Source of the DNA: Aotearoamyces nothofagi
Lineage: Eukaryota > Ascomycota > Leotiomycetes > Leotiales > Tympanidaceae
Direction of reading: 5' to 3'
Assembly (NCBI GenBank): GCA_015345905.1
Contig: JADDTR010000041.1
Span: 1-64,000 of the forward strand
DNA length: 64,000 nt
Shown here: positions 31,910 through 43,184 of the stretch, piece by piece
How the letters are laid out: each line of letters starts with the position of its first letter
Position numbering within the stretch: the stretch's first letter is position 1
Notes under the pieces: generated by a model
Told to the model about the DNA's origin: nothing
The model's input: the letters and a program-made list of their open reading frames with translations, nothing else
The model's database searches: none
Program-made: the position numbers and the translations under genes

Positions 31910-32502
31910 CAAGGTGCAGGGTCATATTTCTCAATCTCAAGCACACAATCAGAACAGCCTTCCTAGTATTATGAGCTTCAGGGGATAGGAAGGAAGAGCA
32001 GCATCCGTTAACATTACTAAATTCAACTGACCATGTCGAACTTTAAACTGTGCAAAACTGTGAATACTCAGTGATCCTAAGAACGTGCAAACATGCTCCT
32101 AGGTCTTATTAGAAGCATCCTCGAAATTATAGAGAATTAGAAGTATGTACTAATAACTGTAGTGGAGAAGAATTGGTCAAGCTTAGTCGAAGATGGGCCG
32201 TGATCGCCAAAGAGGCTGGAAACCCAAAACCGCTGACTTATATTGCACCGTAATCCGTCTCTGCTACGAGTTTCGCATCGAGGGCATTGTGGGCGCTATG
32301 GCGATTGCTTGCTTGCCTGTATTCAAACTTGCGCGCAATGCCTCTATCCTGTCCTGTACAGCCATCTTAGTCGGAGATAGAAACAGGGTAAGTTCAATGG
32401 AGGTCGGAGACAAAGTCGTAGCAGTAGCCGCGTCTTCTCTGAGTAGTTCTTGAGAGAAGTTCTCCAAAAATTAGACTTCTATGGGTAACTGAAATATCGG
32501 TT
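31910..32502. other. Convergent 3' intergenic region
   Basis: 593 nt between GST and the PF11951 gene; no coding evidence. Confidence 0.5.
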
Positions 32503-34242
32503 TCACAATGAGGCGCACTCGATGTCGAATCGTGCTGCTCTGTTAAGCCGGAGCATGGCCGCTTCGAATGCTTGCTTCCCAAGCTGATCATGGATAAAGT
32601 TAACCCACATGACCGACCTCAGTATTTCGCGTGCCTGGAGCCATGTCTCGATACCGGCACAAAGAATTGCCTTGTCAAGACAGACACTCCGCCAGTCCGC
32701 CGGAGAAGGCTCCTTGTGTGCAACCACGTGTGATAACATGGTCAACCAAAGTAAAATAGGTGCGGGTAAGTCGATTTCTGTAGATTGGAGCAGCCCAAAC
32801 AAGGCGTCACCATAGAGATTCAACAGATGGTCGTAGGGCTGTCCCATAAAATGCCGCTGCATATATATTGTCGATGAAAAGGCCAGCAATCCGGTTCGAA
32901 CCGCCTCCTGCAAGATGTCGCTCTTAAAAGACAGATGGGTGAGACGGTAAAGAACAGAAATCATCATCTCATTATAAGTCTCTGGTGGGAGCTTGCGTGT
33001 AGTCTGGTAGGCAAGATTGCTAATGCAGGAGAAGGCATGTAGGTCTCTCATGGCATTGTGCAGTCTTGTGTCCGCGGTACTTTCTACGAAGGCGTGTACC
33101 TTGGCGTCATAAGGCTGGTGCCTGCACTGAATTATGCCTCGATCTGCGATGAAGCAATTCCATGATATTCCATCTTTGAGGAGACATGGTGGGTTTCCAG
33201 ACATCAACGCATATGCTAAATCGGCCCTAGAAATTGTGTCAGTATTATACTTAAGTGAAACTAGCGTATAGGTTCGAATCTGGTAAATAGAGAGCTGAGA
33301 CTAACCTGCATACCTTGACCTGTAGATTATTGTGTGTATTCAGCGCTTGCACTCCACCTCTCAGGCTGACAATCTTCTCTAGGCCTTTGATATGGTTTTT
33401 TACAGCTTCAAAATCTCCCGTGAGCTCCGCAACAGCTGCCAGCGTGATCACAACAATGATTGTAGAATCAGATATCGCAGATGTCTGGTCGAATTCATTA
33501 AGCCGAGCCTGAAGAAGCTGCAGAGTTTGGGCGTAATGAAAGCAGGCAAGGAGGCTTAGTTTGTTATAGAAACCGCCTTCTATAGCCCGAACCGAAAACA
33601 TCATCGAGTGGAGGCAGCAGATGTCGCTGATCATATATGGAAACCAGCCCCTCTCTACAATATGAACGTCAAAACAAATCTCGTATGGATATACTCCATA
33701 CTTATTGAGGTCAATCACTGGGAGTATTCTTAGCCAGGTTCTATACTAGTATGCCTATCGTCCCATTTGAGAAGCAAGTAACTGAGGAGAAAAAGAGGAC
33801 TATATATACATTTAACTAGGTCTTGAATCATGTAAGGTTCGACTCCAGACGGCAGTTGTAGCCCAGAAAAATCCGAGCCAATCCACCTAGGACTCGGCAG
33901 TGGTAAGGTGGGCTCTGGGGTTGGTGCGTCCTCAAGTACAGCCCTTCTAAGCGACACAATTTCACGACCAGGAGAAATCCAGGACCGTAGCTGGACGGCC
34001 TGTCGGCCTGCTACACCTGCTCTTGTCGCATGACTCCTAATGGATTTGCGGTCGTCCTTGTCAAGGGCCTGAGCAGGAGTACTGACAATGAAACGAAGTC
34101 CGGCAGTGTCTATCTATCATATACTGCTCAGCGTCGACCACGAGAGGATAAAGAAGGTGAAAGATGCAGGTTACAAATGCTACAGCAAGAGAAAGTAAGG
34201 GGTGTCTGAGGGCAGAGAAAACTGACACTTGGGCTTCGCCAT
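32503..34242 (-). CDS. Fungal_trans_2 (PF11951) protein lacking a zinc cluster
   Basis: Reconstructed from about four exons. The first, at 34242, encodes only MAKPK. A GTCAGT-donor intron of about 110 nt then joins to YTAGLRFIVSTPAQALDKDD, followed by RKSIRSHATRAG. This is the Ser-His-x-x-Arg entry motif typical of fungal regulator-like proteins that have the PF11951 domain but no Zn2Cys6 finger. Exons to about 33731, 33718-33310 and 33222-32503 give GWFPYMISDICCLHSMMFSV, IVVITLAAVAELTGDF, NHIKGLEKIVSLRGG and a helical C-terminus. Such proteins are annotated as transcription factors but cannot bind DNA through a zinc cluster. They may act as cofactors. It is divergent from the SDR gene. Confidence 0.7.
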
Positions 34243-34874
34243 AGCACTATAAGGGAAATCATCCACCAACTAACCAAATCCAAAGCGTCAAGACTGAACA
34301 AGATCGGATGGGCCCGTCTGTAGTACAGGAGCAAGCGCGAACGAAGTCGCGGGTGGGGAGTGAGATGAAATTGAGGTATTGAGGTATCGGTCTGTACGTA
34401 TAAGATGGTAAAGAGCCGTTATGCCGAAGGTGAAAGGAAGGGAAAGAGTTAAACTCTGTTGATGTTGCAGCACAGACCATCGGCGGAGAGGCGCTTTATG
34501 CCCGTGCGTTAAGCCCGAGCTTTAAGCCTTTTGCCAAGACTTGTGGGGTATCTTGTCTCGGCCTAGCGCCAGCGATGCCAAGACCTGTGGGGTTTCCTCT
34601 TTGGGATGTATTCAACACCGGGCATAATACAGATTCCGGTCAACCTTTGAATGCCCCCGACTCCGATTCCGCCAGCGACCTGAGCCATGCAATATAAATA
34701 CCCCTCCTCCCGTACTTTTGCTATGCTTTTGCCACGGTTCTCCAGATTTCTACACCCAGGTGCATACTTCAAACCAGCAACACCGTCGCACATGCTAGCT
34801 TGAGATTCATCACTACCATCACATTCCCCCCTTTCCTCCTCGCCCACAGAAAGACAATTATATTTTGGCCCAGC
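34243..34874. promoter_or_regulatory. Divergent promoter of PF11951 gene and SDR
   Basis: A 632-bp shared promoter. It holds the 20-nt direct repeat listed next and otherwise no ORF with family similarity. Confidence 0.5.
34533..34596 (+). repeat. 20-nt direct repeat with GCCARG cores
   Basis: GCCAAGACYTGTGGGGTWTC occurs at 34533-34552 and 34577-34596, 18 of 20 bases identical, 44 bp apart start to start. Each copy opens with GCCAAG, the core bound by the pH regulator PacC (GCCARG). It lies 279-342 bp upstream of the SDR start and may be a tandem operator. Confidence 0.6.
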
Positions 34875-35994
34875 ATGGTTGCCTCTAAGGATATGGCCCC
34901 TCTGCCGAAGAACTTTGGCAAGGTCTTCTGGAACAATCAGTTCAGGGTTAAAATAGAACTCCCGACTCGAAGAAAGTTCCCCAGCATGGAAGGGAAAGTC
35001 GCAATTGTCACAGGCTCTAACTGTGGTCTTGGGTTCGAGTCGGCAAGGCAGCTCCTGACCCTGGGCCTGTCCCGTCTTGTGGTCGCTGTGCGGTCTATCG
35101 AGAAAGGCAAAGCCGCTGCTTCAAAACTTCGCCGGGCAAATCCTACCGCAACGATCGACGTCTGGGCGCTGGATATGGAATCATATGACTCCATTCAGGC
35201 TTTTGTCCGCAAGTGCAATGCCGAGCTCTCACGCATTGACTACACAATCTTGAATGCAGGTGTCGCTCCCCTCGCCTTCAGCATAGTCCGCTCCACAGGA
35301 CATGAGACTACCATCCAAGTCAACCACATTAGCACAGGTCTACTTACTATTCTCCTGCTGCCTGTTCTTAAGGCTAAATCAACCCGAGACAATCCTTCAC
35401 GACTGACGGTTATCAACTCCGTCACGGCCCATTTGTGCAAGTTCCCGAATCGTGACCAACGGCCGCTGCTGCCTTCCTTTGACGACACCAAGATAACTCC
35501 GTGGGATCCCTCGGAGCGATACGGCGTGTCGAAGCTTCTGTCTCAACTTCTTTTAGTCAAGCTGACAGAACATATTAAGTCTGAAGATATCATCATCAAC
35601 ATGGTCGACCCGGGCCTGACAAAGGGCACAGATCTGTTTCGCGATGCAAGCGGTGTACTTCTTATTGTCTATAAATTATTTTTCGCAATCGCTGGCAGGC
35701 CGGTGGATAAAGGGGCTGCCACATATGTTGACGCCTTGCTGGGTCACGGCAAAGAGGCACACGGATGCTTTCTCATGAATACCGACATATCGCCGTAAGT
35801 ATATCCAATCAGGGTTCCCTTTCCCTAGCGGGTTGAGTCTGCTTTTGAACATGACTGACAGCGATACCAACGGCAGACTTGCTACTCTCTACTATACCGC
35901 AGACGGAAAGATAGCAACAGAACAGGTCTGGAAAGAGACCATGAAGGAGCTGAACTTTGCCCATGTGGAGGAGATTGTCGCCTCGATGAAGTGA
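34875..35994 (+). CDS. Short-chain dehydrogenase/reductase
   Basis: Two exons, with an intron at about 35796-35876 joining DISP to LATLYYTADG. A classical NAD(P) Rossmann enzyme: TGSNCGLG cofactor loop (TGxxxGxG), LDMES acidic turn, NAGVA, catalytic Ser in INSVTAH and the YGVSK active site, then VDPGLTKGTDL. The N-terminal extension of about 40 residues (FWNNQFRVKIELPTRRKF) is characteristic of a fungal retinol-dehydrogenase-like SDR group found in secondary-metabolism loci. The start at 34875 is preferred over the in-frame Met at 34800. Substrate unknown. It neighbours the acyltransferase tail-to-tail. Confidence 0.85.
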
Positions 35995-36242
35995 TCTTGG
36001 TCAATCTATAGTGCGCCTTTTCGATTTTTTTCACGTCCAAAGTTATACCAAATATGAACGAGTAGTCAATTTCAGCTCTAAAAAAACTACAATTAAAGTT
36101 ATCTCTAGCAATTATTAGATAGTCGGTATTGAGCTTACACTGTTGTAGAGTCCACTAAGTCTACGACTCTTGCAATTACAATGATTTATTGTCACGGCTA
36201 TTTTAATCTCTTATAATATATCCTTCTAGACAACTATATCTA

Positions 36243-37643
36243 TTACCCAACATACCTTCCAAACTTTTTAAACTCTCTATCCCCCTTGAGCTCCTCCAAA
36301 TCTCCCTCTCTCAAACACAGCCCAGCTGCAACCTCACCATCTTGTCTCCTCGGCATCAGATATATCAACCCCTCAAACGGTATAAACTGCGGTCTTCTTA
36401 CGGCCGTCGGCTTCCCGAATCCCAGTCCAAAATCAAGCTCATAACAATCAACCTTTGCCCACGAGCTAAACGCCAAATCTACCGTAGTATCAAGGGCCGC
36501 TGTAAAAGATACTTTACTTTTATCCTGAGTACGACTGTATAATGTCGCAAGGGCTCGAGTATTGTGTTCTAGATCTGAGCGTTGGGGGTCGAGAGCGGAA
36601 CGGAGGTCTGCGGCAACGTGGCCCAAAGGCGCGGAAATAAGGGACTCGAGAGGGGAGGTGGTGTAGGTCATGTTCTGCATTATACCGGGGTAGGTTTCTG
36701 GGATAGAGAGGTAGGGCCGCACGTTGACGGCGCGGGCGAATGTCGAGGTGGTGGTGGGGGAGAGACGAGCGAGACGTGCGCGGCTGATAGATTGCCAGAT
36801 GAAGGCGCTGAGAGCGTCGTCGGTGGATATGAACTTTGAAGTGGGTGGGACGGTGGTTGTAGCGAGGGATTTGAGAGCACTGAGAGAGGTGGGGGAGAAA
36901 GTGAAGTAGGCCCAAGTACATTTGGGAGGAGGCGGTGGTATTTGTTGGTCACTTGTGCTTTTGGAGATAGGAGTAGATTTCTGAGTCTGAAGACCGACTT
37001 CAAGGCCAGGGGTATAGGAGTCGTCGAGTAAAGGAATAAGGTGACGACGCGCAAGATTCCCAGATGATAATTCCGTACTTGTGAATTCTTCTTTACAGCA
37101 AGCTTTTGAGAGGAGATACATGATCTGACCTTGGCCCACCATATCCATTGTTTGATGCTGGCCAACAATAGTAAGGAGGAGGCCGCCGATGATAAAATTG
37201 GCTTGGACGAGAAAGACTGGTGTTCTATCGGATTTGGGTTCGTTGGAGGATCCTGGGACGGTGTTGCGTGGTGCAATGATGTTTTCATCGAGCATGGCGA
37301 AGGGGAAGTTGGCCCGTCTGAGGACGTCCATGCTTGGAATTGAGGGGTCATTCCTGAGGTCTTTCACTACTAGAAGAGAGGCCTTTGATAACAGCTTGAT
37401 TTTGAAGATGCCGGAATTGCCATCGCCTGAACCTTCGTTAACGACATGGCCTGCCAGCCATGGAAAGCTTGCCGACAGTCGTTGGAGACCATCTGTCAAC
37501 GTGGCGATGATTGCTGAGTCCGAAGAAGCATCTAGTACTGAGAAGCAAAGACATATCTGAGTGTATAAGTTGAGCAATGGTTGTTGGGCAAGAATATCCA
37601 GATGGAAGTCACCTTGGTCTGCTACAACAGTAGGCTTAGACAT
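36243..37643 (-). CDS. BAHD/Tri101-like acyltransferase
   Basis: A single-exon gene of 466 residues in the transferase family (PF02458) that includes trichothecene 3-O-acetyltransferase. The catalytic HxxxD is HQTMD within IVGQHQTMDMVGQG, and the structural DFG-x-G motif appears as DFGLGFG near the C-terminus. SFPWLAGHVV near residue 60 is another family marker. It moves an acyl group from CoA to an alcohol or amine of a small molecule. A Pro-rich, low-complexity insert (about 230-245) is surface loop. It converges with the SDR gene (249-bp gap). A tailoring role in a metabolite pathway is inferred from family and context. Confidence 0.85.
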   Translation of the reverse strand: MSKPTVVADQGDFHLDILAQQPLLNLYTQICLCFSVLDASSDSAIIATLTDGLQRLSASFPWLAGHVVNEGSGDGNSGIFKIKLLSKASLLVVKDLRNDPSIPSMDVLRRANFPFAMLDENIIAPRNTVPGSSNEPKSDRTPVFLVQANFIIGGLLLTIVGQHQTMDMVGQGQIMYLLSKACCKEEFTSTELSSGNLARRHLIPLLDDSYTPGLEVGLQTQKSTPISKSTSDQQIPPPPPKCTWAYFTFSPTSLSALKSLATTTVPPTSKFISTDDALSAFIWQSISRARLARLSPTTTSTFARAVNVRPYLSIPETYPGIMQNMTYTTSPLESLISAPLGHVAADLRSALDPQRSDLEHNTRALATLYSRTQDKSKVSFTAALDTTVDLAFSSWAKVDCYELDFGLGFGKPTAVRRPQFIPFEGLIYLMPRRQDGEVAAGLCLREGDLEELKGDREFKKFGRYVG

Positions 37644-38047
37644 GCTAGACAGTCAAGAGTGTCTATGTTTATAGGGTAAATACAACAGCAGACTTCCACG
37701 GTAGCTAGTATTGTAGAGACGAAACGCGGATTCTGAGTCGCAAGATGCTGAATTTAGGCTTGTCTTCCGCGTTCGGTATTAATCATCAGTACTGAACACC
37801 TCACCGGTGGCCAGCTTAAGCGTAAAAGTGCACGTAGGTGTAAAAGTGCAGTCACGTGGGCTAGCGAGCCGAACACGCGCGCGCTTGTTGATGTTCTTAT
37901 ATCATATAATCACTGATCACTGTTGCAATTTGGCACAAAGTTGTGGGCTGCGGTGTTTTGTAGTTGATGCTTGCTTGCTTAAGTTACAGGCTGGGTCCCG
38001 CTACTACTGTTGCCTAAGGCATTGACTCGATGACTTGTACTGGCCCT
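37644..38047. other. Intergenic region upstream of kinase-like remnant
   Basis: Promoter of the acyltransferase plus sequence where the missing N-lobe of the kinase-like gene might be expected. I see no N-lobe-like frame here. A GTAAAAGTGCA element repeats at about 37821 and 37839. Confidence 0.4.
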
Positions 38048-38643
38048 CAGATTTCAACACATTGTTCTTGACGATATCGAGCCCCGGGTCCTTGGCTTCA
38101 CCACTGTATACATTCCTGGGGGTACCCTCTACGACAACAGAAGTCGGGTTTTTCGATTAGCTTGGCTCCAGCAACTGTTTAGGGTGGTGGACTATCTGAA
38201 TCTGGAACTGGGAACTGCGCACCAGGACATAGCACCACGGAACATTTTGATTGACCTGGAAACAGACTGCCTGAAGCTTTTTGACATCGATCGTGCTGCT
38301 CGAATCCGCCAAACCGGCTATATACCTGAGTGCAACGACACCAAGGGTGTAATATCTACCCTATACGAGATAATTATATTCGCAAGCAGAAAACACAGAC
38401 AAGGGAGGACTTTAGGCATGAAATGCGTGAGAATACACGTACTGCTCTTAAAATCCTATCTACAACTTGCTCTGATCTTCACCACAACGGCGTCCTCTGT
38501 ACGTTACCGAGATCATCACCGTCGGGAGTTGCGGCCGTACCCCTTCCTGGATTTCTGGGGGCTCTTGATAGTGTCTGCAGTCGTTGCTTTTGTTCCTATT
38601 GAACTTGGCAATTTAAACACCCCGGTTTCTTGGGTTTGGGCAT
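38048..38643 (+). pseudogene. Truncated, frameshifted fungal protein-kinase-like gene
   Basis: A frame beginning FQHIVLDDIEPRVLGFTT follows a CAG and continues YIPGGTLYDN, RLAWLQQLFRVVDYLNL. The catalytic loop is AHQDIAPRNILID and the metal motif LFDIDRAA. This is the C-lobe of the fungal family in which HRD is HQD. The N-lobe (Gly loop, Lys, Glu) is not found upstream. After TLYEII the protein similarity jumps to another frame (TQTREDFRHEMRE), indicating a frameshift near 38375. Downstream sequence has no continuing domain. The remnant may be an incomplete duplicate. Confidence 0.65.
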
Positions 38644-39028
38644 GATTGCAGCAAAGCCTCTCGATATTATCATCGAGGACTCTCACCAGAGCTCCAAGGA
38701 TGCCTCATCAGAGCGCTCTACGAAGAACATGAACTCGTTAGGCGTAATATATGGCTAACCTGAAACTAATATCACAGTTGGTTAAATGAGATGCTAAGGT
38801 GATAAGTTCTCCGGATGATGCTCAAGTTATATATCCAGAGTATAACTTTTGGTGTAAAGTCAGTGATTGCACATATTTGTAATTGATGGGCTGTTAGACA
38901 TCCTATCATTGGTAGTTACTACTATTTATTTACAAGATACCAAGTCCCAAAAGGCTTTATACAGCAACCCTCTTCAGTCTATTCCCTTCCCTTTTGCGAG
39001 ATCACAGTCGTGAAGCAATATAGGCAGC
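38644..39028. other. Intergenic
   Basis: No feature beyond AT-rich 3' flanking sequence. Confidence 0.4.
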
Positions 39029-40463
39029 TTATGTGTGGCCAACCAGCCCAGTAACAGGAGCGTTATCTGGGTTAGTGTTAGTTCCTGCAAATCCCAATGC
39101 CGTATTCCACGCATCAGCCGTAGTTGCATCCTTCGTACCGAGTGCAGCGACACTAGTCTGGGCAGCAGCAGCAGCGTCCTTGGCCGCCTGGTTTGCACCA
39201 CAGACATTGGTGAGTTGGTCATGGATTCTATTCGTGATGATGCTGGGGTTGAGAGCCTCTTCCTGGCCCTTGTTCACGAGAGGGTCAATAGCTTGGAAGG
39301 TAGACGCGGTTGTTGCACGGCCGTCGAGCCCAGCTTCAAACTTCATCGTAGGTACGCAGAGACCGAAATCAAGGCCGGAGATCGTGGACGCGACGAAACC
39401 ATCGAAGTTGCCGGTTACAGCATTCGTTACTGCTCCTGCTCCTACGGCTGGAGAGGTGCATAGAAGGGTGCTTCCGGACCCGGTACAAGTTCCAGCAGCT
39501 GCAGTCGAGGATGCTGCTGAGGAGGCTGTTGCAGAAGTGACATCTACCGACGCAGAGGCTGCGTCGGCTGCGGCTGTAGCAGAAGTGGCGGCGGCGGCAG
39601 CCGAGGTGGCCTGTTTTGACGGTCAGTTCAGCACATTGGCTTCGAAATGGGTATACTTACTGCCTGGGTGACTGTAACGAAGGTGGTTGCTGCAACGCAA
39701 GAAGTAGAAGCGGCGTCCGTTATACTAGAGGCTGCAACGCTGGCAGAGGCTGCACCAGAGGCCACAGCGGATGATGCAGCAGCGGTGCCCGAGGTAGCAA
39801 GATCGGCCGCAGCAGTTTTTGTTCCATCGACTGCTACAGCGGTGAAGTTGGAAAAGCCCTGAGCAACCATAACTTGGGCGACACTGAGTCCATCGGCTGT
39901 AAATGGGGTGATGATAGAGGTGTTTGAGTTTGCATTCTCGACAGCCTCTCCACCGACAGCCGGATCAATAAGAGGTACAACACCACGGAGAGCAGCCGTA
40001 GTTGGGAGAGTAGGGTCCGAGCAGATTGAAGGAATAGAAACAACGAACGGGTTGAAGTTCTGTTCGGCAGCTACGAGTCCTCGAGCAGCGGCAATAACGC
40101 TAGTGTCGGTGCCGAGCTCAGACACGATGCTATCAGCTTGCGTAAGTTCTGGGAGTTGTTAGAATCGAGTACCTTGGGAAAGATGAGATGACTTGAGACT
40201 ACTTACTGCCACATGGGTTAGCTGCAGCTAGGAGGAACTGGATGGAGTTTCCGGCAAGAGTTGCTGCTTGGCCGGATTGACCAAAGCTTGAGAGCGCTTC
40301 GATGGCAGCGATAGCTCCGTTTCCTTGTTCCTGGCCAAAACTATAATTGCAGTGAGTACATATTCGACTTCGAGTTCGGATTCGAGCTCGAACAGCGAGG
40401 GTTTGCTTACCGAGCCTCCGCAACAGCAGTAAGCAGGGCGACGAGAAGAGTCTTGGTATTCAT
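39029..40463 (-). CDS. Ala/Ser-rich secreted protein
   Basis: Four exons: 40463 to about 40412, about 40341-40205, about 40155-39660 and about 39619-39029. The first encodes a short signal-like start MNTKTLLVALLTAVAEAR. The mature part begins FGQEQGNGAIAAIEAL. A domain with SICSDPTLPTTAALRGVVPL and a C-terminal domain with FDGFVASTISGLDFGLCVPT flank a long Ala/Ser/Thr/Val-rich linker of about 90 residues, likely O-glycosylated. A few spaced Cys are present. No GPI signal is obvious; the end VTGLVGHT is not hydrophobic. The architecture is that of abundant secreted or cell-surface proteins of moulds; function unknown. Its linker generates several long shadow frames on the other strand. Confidence 0.7.
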
Positions 40464-41963
40464 TCCGACGGAAGCTGGTTAGGATGCTTGAAATGTTTCA
40501 AAAGTGATAGTAACAAAGAAGTGAAAGTTTTAAAAATGGTTGGACCGGCCGGATGAAAAATAAAGAGGGTTAACGATTGAAATGAATGTAAAGTTCGCAG
40601 AACTAACGAAAACGTAGCTATAAAGCAAAGCAAAATGAATGAGGATGAGATGAGAGAAACGACAGGATCGGGGCAAGTGAAGTTATATAGAGTCTCGACC
40701 GGCCTCTGAGGAGATGCCGACGACCGTTCGGCAGCCTTTGCCACTTTCCACCATCTACGCATGGTTTCGCAGGCCTGTCGTTGTAGCCTCCGGTCATCTT
40801 ATGATTTTTGGCGATCATACAGGTCATGCATCCTGGCGAGATTACAAGATCAGACGGTGCTTGGACACATCTCAGCGCTCTGGAGGTTGTCGCTGTACCA
40901 CAGCGGCGTGAACTGGTTGAGAGGAGGGTTGAAGGCTTCGGGCGCGCGACGATGGGTTTCAGGATGTGTTGTGCGGAAGAACTCGAAACCCGTGATGAGA
41001 AGCTGGTGGGAACTGTGGAGGTTGGTGCGGCTCCGGCAGTTTCAGTCGTGTCAGAGGCGAAGGGAGTTTATTCTGTGGTTGATGGACCGACGGACCGACG
41101 GATTAACTGGTAACGGACTGGCTGTAAGTCAAGATGGGATGAGATGGGATTAACCAACTGTGTATACAGCTGTATGTAACTATGTATATATATATATATA
41201 TATATATAACTATCTATAACTGTGTATCCAGCATACAGGTCATGCGGCGCCGGTGTATATCGCAAGAGCGGTCGGTGCCCTTCGCAAATGCGGCCGCCAC
41301 GATGATACGCCAAAGTGCGGCTACCACGAGAGGACGAACAGGCCCAGCAAGCGGCAACAGCAACACAACTGCTACAGAGTAAATGTCCACTGGCTCCCCC
41401 AGGTGCCAGATGGCGTCTAAGACTCGTATAGCACGTACAGCCTGAACAACGCGACATTTCAGGACCTTCTCCTCCGTCGCCATCTCGGAGAATTGGAATC
41501 GCGCGAATGGCATCTTGAAAGCATGATAGTCTGCATCGTCTGATAATCCTTCACCGGTAGGTGTTCAATTTGATGATGGCCGGTAGTATCCTGAAAGTAT
41601 CGCTATGCCATTAGTTGTCTGTATCATGTGACCTGTTTAATCACTTCTGAAGCTCGGTGCCTACGTTAAAGCCTGAAGCTATATAAACTATCGTAGAGCT
41701 AATAGGATAGTATACAGAGGGTCTTAAATCTTCGAGGCTTCAAAGGTGCTGTCACCCTATATATCCACCCTCAGAAGCTATGCGTGATTGTCGCCTTTAG
41801 AAAGCAATCCTGAACCAAGATGAGAGCGAGAGGAAATCACGATGAGCAATACGCAGTTTCGAATAGTAGATATTATTATATGCGGCCTGTCGGATCTATC
41901 CATCTTGGCCTCTTTACAGCCGCCGTACATTTGTCTATTCATGAACTTCGGCGCGGCACCTCC
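40464..41963. other. Intergenic; contains (TA)n tract
   Basis: 1.5 kb without a supported gene. A TA-dinucleotide run occupies about 41185-41209. Open frames around 40700-41500 on both strands show no family similarity. Confidence 0.5.
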
Positions 41964-43184
41964 TTACTCTTCGGTCTCCATCCCGTGCTGACTATACGAC
42001 CCAACCGGGCTCATCTCCACCTCCTCCCTGTCGGGCGTAACAGGCCTCGCCCCGAGCGGCACCGCACCCACCGGGCCCTTCGCCCGCTGAAAAAGGCCCT
42101 CAGGCTCAGCCTCGCGTGTGCGATAAAACTCAGCCTCGTGCCCCAAGCCAAGCCTGCCCAGCAACTCCAGCACACCGGTCCTGTGCTCAAGCTCAACATT
42201 CTCATCCTCGAGCTCAGACTCAGCAAGCAGCATCTCGGCAAGGGCATGTGACGGCATCTCCCTGGCAAACTCCACAATCCCAACCACGGTGCAGATCCAG
42301 TTCGCCACCCTGTCTCCATCCAGCGTGCCTTCATGCTGACGGAACTCGACCGTCTTCTTGGCATATTCCTGGCCAAGATTCTCGAATTTGTACGCCATCG
42401 CCGCCCGGCCCGCGCCGTGGATTAGGCCTAATGCCTCGTCTAGGTCGTTTATTCCCGGATCCATGATCTGCAGAAGGCCTTCCGAGCACGAGATCGGGAG
42501 GTTGCCAGGCTGATCGAAATCGACGATGCCGTTGTTGCTGATGTCGGCTGCGGCGCGTAGAGAGGCGCAGTAGACGTTATTTTGTCGCGACGGCGGGTGT
42601 AGTTGGCTGAGTTGCGCTTCGAAGGTCCAGAGAAAGGCCATGAGGTTCTTGACATGCGGGAGCTCGAAGCCATGCCTACCGTTGCCCACGTGCACGTGCA
42701 GGCCACACGTCTCGTTGACGAGGATCCTGAAGTTCTGTGTTAGTACTTGTGGTACGAGTCTGACGGCTTGCACGGATTCTTGGCAGAAATAGTAGGCCGG
42801 GGATGTTACCTCGACGTTGTAGAACTCATAGGGAAGCCTGCGATGCTCCGGCTTGTTCAGGCGTACGGATGGATCGCCCATTATGGTCCATTGGTCGAGA
42901 TTGCTGTCTGCAATTTCGGATATGGTGCGGGCACGAAAGCCAGCTGAGCGGAGGACATCGCGGACGGTGATCTTTACGGCGTATTCCGGATCGAACATTC
43001 GTAGAGGATGCAAGGTCGTCCTTTCTCGTTCTGGGCGTTCGTCAGGAGGCAATGGGACAGCGTGGATTACTAGTCCTTTGACAGGCCGGCTGTCTTCTGG
43101 GTTGGGATCTGATTCGTTCTCTCGGAGCGTTGCGATTAGGAACTCAAATTCTACGCCGAATGTTAGCATTGTGCTTTTAGACAA
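41964..43184 (-). CDS. Amidoligase-family enzyme (PF12224-like)
   Basis: A single-exon gene of 406 residues with the glutamine-synthetase/GCS-like fold signatures of putative amidoligases. These are FGVEFEFLI at the start (paired acidic metal ligands), YNVEVTSPAYYF, CGLHVHVGNG (His pair) and KTVEFRQHEGTLDG. The C-terminal 70 residues, with an EREVE-type charged tail, are outside the domain. Such enzymes are predicted to form amide bonds between carboxylates and amines using ATP. In bacteria they occur with peptide-tag or peptide-modification systems. Fungal members are largely uncharacterised. The same-strand upstream neighbour is a PLP class-V aminotransferase (311-bp gap). Confidence 0.8.
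   Translation of the reverse strand: MSKSTMLTFGVEFEFLIATLRENESDPNPEDSRPVKGLVIHAVPLPPDERPERERTTLHPLRMFDPEYAVKITVRDVLRSAGFRARTISEIADSNLDQWTIMGDPSVRLNKPEHRRLPYEFYNVEVTSPAYYFCQESVQAVRLVPQVLTQNFRILVNETCGLHVHVGNGRHGFELPHVKNLMAFLWTFEAQLSQLHPPSRQNNVYCASLRAAADISNNGIVDFDQPGNLPISCSEGLLQIMDPGINDLDEALGLIHGAGRAAMAYKFENLGQEYAKKTVEFRQHEGTLDGDRVANWICTVVGIVEFAREMPSHALAEMLLAESELEDENVELEHRTGVLELLGRLGLGHEAEFYRTREAEPEGLFQRAKGPVGAVPLGARPVTPDREEVEMSPVGSYSQHGMETEE

Noticed and set aside
39033-40162. Long plus-strand frames rich in Ala and Val across 39.0-40.2 kb
   Set aside because: They are shadows of the Ala/Ser-rich secreted protein on the minus strand.
41185-41209. The (TA)n tract as a promoter or origin element
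   Set aside because: A simple dinucleotide repeat without surrounding gene starts or other signals.
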